Source: Pyrinomonadaceae bacterium
Lineage (GTDB): Bacteria > Acidobacteriota > Blastocatellia > Pyrinomonadales > Pyrinomonadaceae
Length of the DNA stretch: 10,021 bases
Direction of reading: 5' to 3'
Assembly (NCBI GenBank): GCA_026786155.1
Contig: JAJAYR010000178.1
Coordinates: forward strand, 1 to 10,021
The translations under genes were made by a program, and so were the position numbers. Numbering within the stretch: the first letter of the stretch is position 1; the number at the start of each line of letters is the position of its first letter. Positions 1 to 6,596 of this stretch are shown one piece after another. The notes beneath the pieces are model-generated. The model was given only the letters and a program-made list of their open reading frames with translations, was not told the DNA's origin and ran no database searches.

Positions 1-2596
1 CCTGCAAACCGTTGGTCAAGCGGCGTTGATACTGCGTTTGTAAGGCGCGATAATCGGAGTTCGCCGCGTTGCGCGTAATCGAAACGTCCGAACCGGCGAG
101 CGGCGTATTCGACGCAAACTGCGCCGGAGTCAAGCCGAAAATCGCCGGGTTGACCAGAATAATCGCGCCCGTATTTAAGCCGTAACGCTGCTGGACGAAA
201 GCGGCGTTGAAATTTCTCAACTGCTCGGCGCGAAGCAGTTTTCTGCCCTGCGCTCCGACGTAGGAAACGGTGACGGTTTGATTTTTCCCGAAACCTTTTT
301 CCATCGAGACGTTGAATTGGCGCGTGAACGGCAGTTTCAGATTCGGGTCGAAAAAGGCGAAGCTCGACGAATAGGGCGGCGGCTGGGTGTCGAGAAACGG
401 AGTCGGCTGCAAATCAATTTCGTTCGCCGGAAAACGAATCTGCGAGCCGGTCAGAGTTTTTGAAGAGCTATACGGAAAACTGTTGAAGCCGCGCAGAGCC
501 GTTCCCGTTCCCAAATCGTAATAAATGCCGAAGCCGCCGCGCACGACGAGATTTTGTTTTTCCGAAATGACGTAAGCCGCCCCGCCGCGCGGCGCGAAAT
601 TCGTGTAGTCGGTTTTCCACTGGCGCGTTCCGGCGGGCGCGAGCGTCGCCGTCAAAGGATTTTCCAGACCCACGGCGGCGTAAGGCAAACGCTCGCCCGA
701 AAGCGGCGGATTGTGTTCCCAGCGCAAACCGCCGGTCAGCGTCAAACGCCGGTTGACGCGCCAGGTGTCCTGCGCGAAGAGCGAAAGATTATCCACGAAA
801 AATCCGGTATTCGGCGCGAAACCAACAACGGAAACGCTCGTCGGAACGCCGGAAGCTCGGCTTGCCGGAGTTCCGAAAACGTAGTTGATGGAAATCGAGC
901 GGCTGTCAAAACGCGGTTTCAGACGGCGAAAATCAACCCCGAATTTTAATTGATGATTGCCCGCGACGATTGATAAAGTGTCCACGAAATTAAATTGCCG
1001 CTGGCGCGTGGCGACGGTTTTGCCCTGCGTCAAATTCGCCGAGCCGACTCCCGCCGCGTTGTTCTGCGTCGAAAGCTGGATGCTGACGGCGGCGTTGCTG
1101 CGGTCAACAAACGATGGAAAAAGTAGATTGTCCGGCGGCAGAACCGCGCCGTCCACGGCTTTGCCGCGAAACTCGAACGCGCCGTCGTTGTTGCTGTAAT
1201 TAAAGCGAAAATCGTTGACGATTTTCGACGAGAAAATCTGATTCGAGCCGAGCGTCAAAGTAGTAATATCGGTCGCGTAGAAGTTTTCCTGACTCGCAAA
1301 AGCGCGAAAAGTCTGCGATGACGGCGCGGTATTATAGCGTCCGAAAAGCGAAATCTTTTTCGTCAATTGATGGTCAATCCTGACCGCCGTCGCGTCCACC
1401 TTTGACGGATAAGACAGGGCGGAGATGTAGCGTTCGGTGTCGGTCGGGTCGCCCGCCTGACGCGGCGCGTTCGGCAGCGGAAAAGCGTTGAGAATCGCCC
1501 GCAAATTTCCCGTCGCGGTTTGACGCGCGGCGAGCGACGGCACATTCGCCTGCAAAATTCCGGGCTGCGGCTGGACGAGCCGCAAACCTTCATACGAGAC
1601 GAAAAAGAATGTGCGGTCGCGTCCGTCGTATAAAAACGGTGTGCCTTCGCCGAAGCGCGGCAGAAAAACCGGACCGCCCGCGACGAAACCGAAATCGTTC
1701 TGCCGGAGTTTGCGGCGCGGACGACCGGCGCGATTGTCGAAAAAATCGTTCGCGTCGAGCGCGTCGTTGCGAAAATACTCGAACGCGGTGAACGAAAAAT
1801 CGTTCGTCCCGCTTCTGGTTACAATTTCGATTTGACCGCCCGGCTGTCTGCCGTATTCGGCTTCGTAACCGGAAGTCTGGACGCGAAATTCCTGCACCGC
1901 GTCAACCGAGGCGAGCGTGTTCGTGCCGCCGAAAATCGAAAGTCCCGGCAGAGTTCCGGCGGCTTGCTGGTAGAACTGGAAATTCGTCGCCGTGCCGATG
2001 TTGCCCGAAACGCCGTCCACCGTAAAATAGTTGGCGTTCGACCGCTGCCCGTTGACGGAAAACTGCCCGGAACTCTGAATCGAAGACGGCACGAGAACTA
2101 CGCCCGGTGTCAGTTCGATTAAAGATTGAAACGAGCGACCGTTGAGCGGCAGATTTTCGACGAATTTCCGGTCAACCAAAGTTCCGACCGCGCCCGAATT
2201 TCTTTCGACCAGTTCCGCCGCGTCCGCCTCGACGTTGACCGTTTCGCTGATGTCGCCGACTTGCAAATTGAAATTAACGGTCACGGTCGCGCTGACGGTC
2301 AAGTTCAAATTTTCGCGGACGGCGGTTTGAAATCCCGCAAGACTGACGCGCACGCGGTAATCGCCCGGCGGAATTTCCGGTATCAGATACTGTCCGCCGG
2401 CGCCCGTTTCGACGGTGAATTCGGCGTTCGTTCCGCGATTGACGACTGCGACGCGCACTCCGCCGATGCCGTCGCCGTTCCGGTCGCTGACCCGCCCGCC
2501 GAGCGTCGCCGCGCCGGTCTGCGCGGAAATTTTACCGGCGGTCAAAATCGCCGAAAGCAATCCGAAGATTATAAAAAAGCGTTTTAATTTCATCAT
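1..2596 (-). CDS. TonB-dependent receptor with N-terminal carboxypeptidase-regulatory-like domain (3' end outside window)
   Basis: An uninterrupted minus-strand frame of 865 codons runs from ATG at 2596 to the window edge. Residues 1-26 form a signal peptide (basic MMKLKRFF, hydrophobic core, ISAQ). Residues about 28-110 match a carboxypeptidase-regulatory-like beta-sandwich (GGRVSDRNGDGIGGV, PPGDYRVRVSLAGF). Then comes a TonB plug (LVDRKFVENLPLNGRSF, SVNGQRSNANYFTVDGV) and a long beta-barrel region (FRNDALDANDFFDNRAG, FFFVSYEGLRLVQPQPG). This architecture marks the large Oar-like outer-membrane receptors that are expanded in Acidobacteriota and usually exceed 1000 residues, so roughly the last 100-250 are missing here. 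It probably imports oligosaccharides, peptides or metal chelates across the outer membrane; the substrate cannot be read from sequence. AGGA lies 5 nt before the first ATG and 8 nt before a second ATG (2593), so either may be used. The metal genes nearby do not prove a metal substrate. Confidence 0.93.
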   Translation of the reverse strand, partial: MMKLKRFFIIFGLLSAILTAGKISAQTGAATLGGRVSDRNGDGIGGVRVAVVNRGTNAEFTVETGAGGQYLIPEIPPGDYRVRVSLAGFQTAVRENLNLTVSATVTVNFNLQVGDISETVNVEADAAELVERNSGAVGTLVDRKFVENLPLNGRSFQSLIELTPGVVLVPSSIQSSGQFSVNGQRSNANYFTVDGVSGNIGTATNFQFYQQAAGTLPGLSIFGGTNTLASVDAVQEFRVQTSGYEAEYGRQPGGQIEIVTRSGTNDFSFTAFEYFRNDALDANDFFDNRAGRPRRKLRQNDFGFVAGGPVFLPRFGEGTPFLYDGRDRTFFFVSYEGLRLVQPQPGILQANVPSLAARQTATGNLRAILNAFPLPNAPRQAGDPTDTERYISALSYPSKVDATAVRIDHQLTKKISLFGRYNTAPSSQTFRAFASQENFYATDITTLTLGSNQIFSSKIVNDFRFNYSNNDGAFEFRGKAVDGAVLPPDNLLFPSFVDRSNAAVSIQLSTQNNAAGVGSANLTQGKTVATRQRQFNFVDTLSIVAGNHQLKFGVDFRRLKPRFDSRSISINYVFGTPASRASGVPTSVSVVGFAPNTGFFVDNLSLFAQDTWRVNRRLTLTGGLRWEHNPPLSGERLPYAAVGLENPLTATLAPAGTRQWKTDYTNFAPRGGAAYVISEKQNLVVRGGFGIYYDLGTGTALRGFNSFPYSSSKTLTGSQIRFPANEIDLQPTPFLDTQPPPYSSSFAFFDPNLKLPFTRQFNVSMEKGFGKNQTVTVSYVGAQGRKLLRAEQLRNFNAAFVQQRYGLNTGAIILVNPAIFGLTPAQFASNTPLAGSDVSITRNAANSDYRALQTQYQRRLTNGLQ

Positions 2597-2638
2597 TGTT
2601 TTCCTGTAAATAGTGTTGGGTAGAATTGCAAATTAACG

Positions 2639-2667
2639 ATTCTAGCGGTTGTTCAGGCAAGCGTTGA
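2639..2667 (-). promoter_or_regulatory. Possible promoter of the TonB receptor gene
   Basis: On the minus strand TAGAAT (2644-2639) matches the sigma-70 -10 consensus at 5 of 6 bases and would start transcription about 35 nt before the ATG. The -35 position 17 bp upstream (TCAACG, 2667-2662) matches only 3 of 6. It overlaps the end of the 12-bp inverted repeat. The call rests on position and one good hexamer only. Confidence 0.25.
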
Positions 2668-2762
2668 GACTTTTTAATAAACGGATATTAACCGAACATC
2701 AACCGTTCGTTTTCGCAAATAAACCCGCAGCGACCCGAATCGAACAGTTAATTAAAAAGTCT
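2667..2762. repeat. Perfect 12-bp inverted repeat in the divergent promoter region
   Basis: AGACTTTTTAAT (2667-2678) and its exact reverse complement ATTAAAAAGTCT (2751-2762) bracket 72 bp between the receptor gene and the divergent secreted-protein gene. Two AACCG half-sites lie inside, near 2690 and 2702. It could be paired operator sites for looping control of both genes, or a tiny palindromic element. I see no clear target-site duplication. Confidence 0.5.
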
Positions 2763-2796
2763 GCGGAGAATTTAAAGCGAGTGGAATAATAAATGA

Positions 2797-3135
2797 ATGA
2801 ACGGATTTTTTTTGACGGATAAGACGAAATTATCGAGGGTTAAAATTTTTGGCGGAATTTTGCTTGCGCTGTGTTGTCTCTCCGCCGATTTGCAGGCGCA
2901 AACCTCAGCGCGGGCGGAATGTTTCGCATTTGAAAACCTGCCGGTTGAACAGCGCAATCGCGCCGAAGAATTGCTGCTCAAAGCTCTCGACAGCGAAGCA
3001 CTTTATACGATTGTCGGCAATATAAAACCGATGTCGAGCGGCTTTCAGAATTTTCAGATACAAGTGCAGTTGCCGCGCATTGAATTCGCGGAAGCCGAAA
3101 AAATATCAAAGGAACTCGTGGGGAAAAAAGCCTAA
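2797..3135 (+). CDS. Secreted protein of unknown family, N-terminal part of a gene split by an in-frame TAA
   Basis: I do not recognise this protein. Residues 1-35 look like a signal peptide: a basic start (TDKTKLSRVK), a hydrophobic core (FGGILLALCCL) and a likely cut near LQAQ. The mature part is charged and contains ALYTIVGNIKPMSSGF, a well-ordered stretch that looks conserved. The frame stops at TAA 3133-3135, but the same frame continues immediately with DLTADEKRRLNQAKL and runs on to 3801 with the same character. One substitution (for example GAA to TAA) would restore a 334-residue protein. I therefore read 2797-3801 as one gene with a nonsense mutation. A sequencing error or stop-codon readthrough is also possible. 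ATG 2793 is out of frame and gives only nine codons. An 8-base T run near the start is a possible slippage site. Confidence 0.6.
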   Translation: MNGFFLTDKTKLSRVKIFGGILLALCCLSADLQAQTSARAECFAFENLPVEQRNRAEELLLKALDSEALYTIVGNIKPMSSGFQNFQIQVQLPRIEFAEAEKISKELVGKKA

Positions 3136-3162
3136 GATTTAACCGCCGACGAAAAACGCCGC

Positions 3163-3801
3163 TTGAATCAGGCAAAACTAGCGGTCGAGCGCAAACAGAC
3201 GCTCGATAAAATCAACGAGACGCGCCGTATTTTCGAGCGTTGGCGATGCGGCGACGAAATTTTCGCCGACGTTTATCATTTCGACCGCGTGTTTGACGGC
3301 AAACGCTTTTTAGAAGCAGTTGTTTTTTCGCGCCCGCGCCTTCGACAGATGCTCAACGAGAAATCCGATTTCTTTTCGCGCTGGGGAATCACGACGAACT
3401 CGCATCCGCTGGAAATTCTTTACGCGGTTGACCGTGACGAAACCGGCGCGAGATTCGGCGGTTACGGCTATCTGTTCGGCTATCCCGATACGGCGGTTCA
3501 GTTTTTCGTCGAAGCGGCGGGACGCGAAGAATTCACCGGAAAATTCGTCGAGCGCGATTTTCTTTCGATTCCAACCGTGGCGAGCGAGAAAAACGGTTTC
3601 GTTTATGCCGTGCCGAAAGGTTACGCGGAACAGGAAGTTGATAAAAATTTACGCGCCCGCGCCGAACGCATTTACACCAGTTATAAAAAGCGACGCGCCG
3701 AATACATCGGTGAAGGCAAAAAAGGCGCGAGCGCAATGCTGCGCGATTGGTTTTGCGATTCAAAAAGTGTGTGTTCGCCGAGCAGCGCGAAAATTGACTG
3801 A
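3163..3801 (+). CDS. C-terminal part of the same split secreted-protein gene
   Basis: This frame is identical to that of 2797-3135 and is open from 3136. The 3163 start is a TTG inside continuous coding sequence with no ribosome binding site, so it is probably not a real start. The product has no signal peptide of its own and would stay in the cytoplasm if made separately. It is rich in aromatic and charged residues (RIFERWRCGDEIFADVYHF, RFGGYGYLFGYPDTAVQFF, FLSIPTVASEKNGFVYAVP) and ends in a basic helix, then CDSKSVCSPSS with two cysteines. I recognise no catalytic motif. Most likely it is the mature secreted domain of the upstream gene, now disconnected by the TAA. Confidence 0.5.
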   Translation: MNQAKLAVERKQTLDKINETRRIFERWRCGDEIFADVYHFDRVFDGKRFLEAVVFSRPRLRQMLNEKSDFFSRWGITTNSHPLEILYAVDRDETGARFGGYGYLFGYPDTAVQFFVEAAGREEFTGKFVERDFLSIPTVASEKNGFVYAVPKGYAEQEVDKNLRARAERIYTSYKKRRAEYIGEGKKGASAMLRDWFCDSKSVCSPSSAKID

Positions 3802-4020
3802 TGCCGAAGTTTGAATCGAGGGCAAGCCGATGCGGTGTCGAGCGGAAAATAATCGGAAACTTTAAACATTCGATTGCACGAATAGCCGGAATATTTGCCA
3901 GAAATACAATTGATAAAGCGGAAACGACCGTTGATAAAAAAGCGTTTCGCCGATTCAAAAAAATTGATTTAATTCAAGTCAGGTTAACTCCTTGAGGCGA
4001 AAACTCAAGTTTAAGCGTAA

Positions 4021-4033
4021 CGGATAAAATCCG
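4021..4033. promoter_or_regulatory. Palindrome overlapping a -10-like hexamer; candidate metal-regulator operator
   Basis: CGGATAAAATCCG is a perfect palindrome (5-bp arms, AAA centre). It contains TAAAAT (4025-4030), a 5-of-6 match to a sigma-70 -10 box, 85 nt before rpmG. No good -35 lies at standard spacing. An operator covering the -10 box would suit repression by a Fur/Zur-type regulator, but the sequence is not a textbook Zur box, and the assignment is inferred from the genes downstream. Confidence 0.3.
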
Positions 4034-4050
4034 ATTTATTTATCTGAGTC

Positions 4051-4073
4051 AATCCGTGAAAATCTGTGGCTAA
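4051..4073 (+). repeat. Tandem AATCCGTG/AATCTGTG intergenic repeat
   Basis: AATCCGTG (4051-4058) and AATCTGTG (4061-4068) repeat exactly one helical turn apart and are followed by GCTAA. From memory, similar tandem (A)ATCYGTG strings recur in intergenic DNA of several bacterial phyla. Its function here is unknown; transcript leader or regulator site are both possible. Confidence 0.35.
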
Positions 4074-4115
4074 AAAGCTGTTTTCGACAAATTAATACAA
4101 GGAGAAATTTGAACA

Positions 4116-4274
4116 ATGGCGAAAGGCAAACGCGAAAATATCAAACTGAAAAGCACGGAAAGCCCGCACACTTATTACACGACGAAAAATAAGGCGAATA
4201 CGCCGCAGAGATTGGAGTTTAAGAAATTCGATCCAATCGTGCGGCGGCACGTTCTTTACCGCGAATCGAAATGA
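4116..4274 (+). CDS. rpmG: Large-subunit ribosomal protein bL33, zinc-independent (C-minus) form
   Basis: The 52-residue product follows the bL33 pattern throughout: basic start MAKGKRENIKLKS, YYTTKNKANTPQRLEFKKF, and FDPIVRRHVLYRESK. It binds 23S rRNA in the 50S subunit near the E site. It has no cysteine, so it lacks the two CxxC pairs that hold zinc in the C-plus form, as in E. coli bL33. A GGAG at 4101-4104 precedes the ATG by 11 nt. The stop codon overlaps the next gene's start (ATGA, 4271-4274), which implies translational coupling. It is not next to secE/nusG, where rpmG often lies; instead it heads a cluster with type B bL31 and a COG0523 GTPase, which suggests a zinc-regulated copy. 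That holds only if a C-plus paralogue exists elsewhere in the genome. Confidence 0.95.
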   Translation: MAKGKRENIKLKSTESPHTYYTTKNKANTPQRLEFKKFDPIVRRHVLYRESK

Positions 4275-4864
4275 GTTTAACCACTTTCGCCGAATCGGAA
4301 AATCAAACGCCCGCCGACTTTTTCCTGCACGAGCAGCGCGAAGCGGGCGAGCAGCTTCTGCATCATCAATGCTGGTGCTGGGGACGCGACATCTGGCATT
4401 CGGAGGGCAATCTTTTAATTCGGCACGGCTTTGAGCGCGTCGCTGTTCCCAAAGGCAAAGACGGCTCGAATTTTTATCGCCTGCGAATTGACGACGCGCG
4501 GGAAATCGCGCTTTGGGGTTTCGGCGTTTTATATAGCAACCGGGAAAAGGGCGCGATTTTTATCAAACGCTGCGAATTTTATCCGAAGTTATTGAACACG
4601 GCAAACATTGATTTGCCCGTTTTCAAAGGCGACCAACTGCCGCCGCGCCGCATTCCGCGAAGTGATGAGGAAATTAATGTCGCCGCAACTTTGAACGCCG
4701 AGTTAATCGAATGGATTCTCGAATATGAATCGTGGATTGAAAAAACCTGCGGGAAAAGTTGGCGGAAAAATTGTTTGAAGGAATGGCAAAACACCGAACT
4801 CAGCCCGCGCCAAATCAAAAAAGGCTGGGAAAAATTACACGAAAATTTACGAAAAAAATTATGA
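4271..4864 (+). CDS. Uncharacterised 197-aa protein coupled between bL33 and bL31 genes
   Basis: I do not recognise the family. There is no signal peptide or membrane segment, so it is probably cytoplasmic. The N-terminal half holds HHQCWCWGRDI (residues 31-41), with His31, His32, Cys34 and Cys36 close enough to bind a metal, then EGNLLIRHGFERVAVPKG and a beta-rich stretch LWGFGVLYSNREKGAIFIKR. The C-terminal half is helical and rich in Trp, Glu and Lys (ELIEWILEYESWIEKTCGKSWRKN, IKKGWEKLHENLRKKL). Both ends overlap neighbours by ATGA (4271-4274 with rpmG, 4861-4864 with rpmE2), so it should be made in step with the two ribosomal proteins. Context suggests a ribosome- or metal-linked role, for example in remodelling or sparing zinc. 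That role is inferred from position only. Confidence 0.88.
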   Translation: MSLTTFAESENQTPADFFLHEQREAGEQLLHHQCWCWGRDIWHSEGNLLIRHGFERVAVPKGKDGSNFYRLRIDDAREIALWGFGVLYSNREKGAIFIKRCEFYPKLLNTANIDLPVFKGDQLPPRRIPRSDEEINVAATLNAELIEWILEYESWIEKTCGKSWRKNCLKEWQNTELSPRQIKKGWEKLHENLRKKL

Positions 4865-5109
4865 AAAAAGGAATTCACCCGGAATACCGCGAAGTGGTAT
4901 TCAAAGACACATCGGTTAATCACGCATTTCTGACGCGCTCGACCGTTAAATCTGACAAAAAAATCGTCTGGGAAGACGGCAATGAATATCCGCTGGTCGA
5001 GATAGAAATATCGAATGTTTCGCACCCGTTTTTTACCGGACAGCAGCGGCTGGTTGATACGGCGGGCAGAGTCGAAAAATTTAATCAACGCTACAAACGC
5101 GGAAGATAG
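4861..5109 (+). CDS. rpmE2: Large-subunit ribosomal protein bL31, type B (zinc-independent)
   Basis: The 82-residue product has the type B bL31 signature: MKKGIHPEYREVVFKD, FLTRSTVKSDKKIVWEDG, NEYPLVEIEISNVSHPFFTG, and a C-terminal GRVEKFNQRYKRGR. It sits at the central protuberance and bridges the ribosomal subunits. It contains no cysteine, so the zinc site of type A bL31 is absent. The frame is open further upstream to 4759, but the family start MKKGIHP lies at 4861, and that ATG overlaps the preceding stop as ATGA, so I choose it. In other bacteria type B bL31 replaces the zinc form under zinc limitation and is often repressed by Zur. Pairing with C-minus bL33 supports that role, although in some phyla type B is the only bL31. 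Confidence 0.95.
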   Translation: MKKGIHPEYREVVFKDTSVNHAFLTRSTVKSDKKIVWEDGNEYPLVEIEISNVSHPFFTGQQRLVDTAGRVEKFNQRYKRGR

Positions 5110-5126
5110 ATAAGGAAAATTTTGAT

Positions 5127-6566
5127 ATGAAAAAATACTGCACAAATTTTTGCGGCGCGTTGTTTTTAATCGTCGCGCTGCTCGTCAATCCGCTTTTTAT
5201 TATTCACGGTCAAACGTGGACGAATCAAGAAAAATCCGAAACGGTGAACGCTTCCGCGCCCGCGCTTCCGACGCTCGCCTACGGCATCCGGGAATTGGGA
5301 ACGCTCGGCGGCAATTCGAGTTTTGCCCGCGACATCAACGACCGCGGGCAGATTACCGGCAACGCCAACACGACCGCCGGACGGCTTCACGCTTATTTGT
5401 GGGAAAACGGCGTGATGCGCGATTTGGGTTTTCTGCCGAACGGCGTGGATTTTTCGCGCGGTTTTTCAATCAACGAAAACGGCGTGATAACGGGCGAAAG
5501 CGACAATAACAGTTCAAAGGCTTTCGTTTATTTTCCGCCTGACGCGACATTGACCGCGCTTTCCGGTTTGATTACCAATAATCCCGACGGCTTAAATATC
5601 GCGGGCGGTTTCGGCGCGGGAATTAACGACAATCGGCAGATCGTCGGCACGATGTCAAGAATTTCTCCGGCGGTCATTCGCGGTTTTATTTACGCCGACG
5701 GCACGGTGCGCGATTTGGGTTCAATTGACGGATTGACGACGACTCCGGCACGCGCCTGGGGCATCAATCATTTCGGGCAAGCGGTCGGTTTATCGCGCAA
5801 CGCGGGCGGAATTTCGCACGCGACTTTGTGGCAAAACGGAACGGCGACCGATTTGGGTTCGCTCGGCGGCGCGACGGCTTTCAGTGAAGCCTTTCGCATC
5901 AACGACCGCGGGCAAACCGTCGGACGTTCGACTGTGACGGCGGGCGTGACGGGACAAAACGCCGTGCTTTGGGAGAACGGACAAATCCGCAATCTCGGCA
6001 GACTCGACGGCGTAAATTTCGGACGCGCCAACGACATCAACGCCTTCGGCACAATCGTCGGCACGAGTTCGCAGTTCGAGAGTTTTTCGGGTCGCGCAGT
6101 CATCTGGCGACCGGGCGAAACCACGCCGACCGATTTGAACACGCTGTTGCCGGCAAATTCCGGCTGGACGCTGCTGACTTCCGCCGAAGGCATCAACAAC
6201 GCCGGAAACATTGTCGGTTTCGGCACAATCAACGGTCAAACCCGCGCTTTTGTAATGACTCCTTACGATGTCTGTCTAACCGACGCGCAGCGCGGCGTAA
6301 CCGTTTTGATAAATTCGCAATCGGGCGATTATCGAATCATTGATTGCCCGTTCAATACCATTACCGAAGGCAAAGGCGAAGTCAGCATCAACGGCTGTTT
6401 ATTAACTTTGCGCCGCGCCGTCGGCAAACAATTTATCGAAGCGACCTTCAATCTTTGTCGTTTGACCGGCACGGCGACTTACGGCAGTATCTTTCGATTT
6501 CCCCGCACGACCGTCGCCGACAACGAAGCAGGCAACAGCGGCTGCGGCGGCGCGTGTCAGCCGTAA
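5127..6566 (+). CDS. Secreted HAF-repeat protein with cysteine-containing C-terminal domain
   Basis: Residues 1-28 form a signal peptide (MKKYCTNF, then a strong hydrophobic core, IIHG/QT). Residues about 52-380 consist of roughly seven HAF-type repeats, each with a DLGxLGG-like turn, an INxxGQxVG strand and an (H/A)AxLWxNG strand; clear examples are RDINDRGQITGN, GINDNRQIVGT, WGINHFGQAVGL, RINDRGQTVGR and GINNAGNIVGF. Such repeats probably build a beta-propeller or solenoid; the family's function is unknown. A separate C-terminal domain (about 383-479) has six cysteines (383, 407, 424, 444, 473, 477), ending SGCGGACQP. AAGGA lies 10 nt before the ATG, and the gap to rpmE2 is only 17 bp, so co-transcription is likely. 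Why an extracellular protein sits in a ribosomal-protein/metal-GTPase cluster is unclear. The six cysteines may form disulfides or bind metal. Confidence 0.9.
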   Translation: MKKYCTNFCGALFLIVALLVNPLFIIHGQTWTNQEKSETVNASAPALPTLAYGIRELGTLGGNSSFARDINDRGQITGNANTTAGRLHAYLWENGVMRDLGFLPNGVDFSRGFSINENGVITGESDNNSSKAFVYFPPDATLTALSGLITNNPDGLNIAGGFGAGINDNRQIVGTMSRISPAVIRGFIYADGTVRDLGSIDGLTTTPARAWGINHFGQAVGLSRNAGGISHATLWQNGTATDLGSLGGATAFSEAFRINDRGQTVGRSTVTAGVTGQNAVLWENGQIRNLGRLDGVNFGRANDINAFGTIVGTSSQFESFSGRAVIWRPGETTPTDLNTLLPANSGWTLLTSAEGINNAGNIVGFGTINGQTRAFVMTPYDVCLTDAQRGVTVLINSQSGDYRIIDCPFNTITEGKGEVSINGCLLTLRRAVGKQFIEATFNLCRLTGTATYGSIFRFPRTTVADNEAGNSGCGGACQP

Positions 6567-6596
6567 AACCGGAGCAGTTTTTAATCGAGAATTTTT

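Larger units (their letters stand above)
3802..4115. other. Non-coding leader region upstream of the rpmG cluster
   Basis: No convincing gene is present. A 64-codon frame starting at 3801 lacks any recognisable domain and shows no coding bias, so I leave it out. The stretch holds a 6-bp hairpin (CTTGAG 3991-3996, CTCAAG 4004-4009), the palindrome at 4021-4033 and the tandem AATCYGTG repeat at 4051-4068. GATAAA (4023-4028) and TTTATC (4039-4044) also form an inverted pair. I see no terminator for the upstream gene. Confidence 0.5.

Noticed and set aside
1363..2587. Several 60- to 150-codon frames in the TonB receptor region
   Set aside because: All are alternative-frame shadows of one continuous 865-codon receptor frame, which I followed from start to window edge.
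3801..3995. 64-codon plus-strand frame overlapping the stop of the split gene (TGATG)
   Set aside because: Low-complexity basic product with no domain, no ribosome binding site and no codon pattern like its neighbours; more likely intergenic DNA.
4759..4860. Upstream in-frame extension of the bL31 gene
   Set aside because: It lies wholly inside the 197-aa gene and would add residues no bL31 has; ATG 4861 starts the family's conserved MKKGIHP.
5768..6239. Two overlapping minus-strand frames of about 150 codons inside the HAF-repeat gene
   Set aside because: Antisense shadows of a repetitive coding region; the plus frame has clear repeats and a signal peptide.
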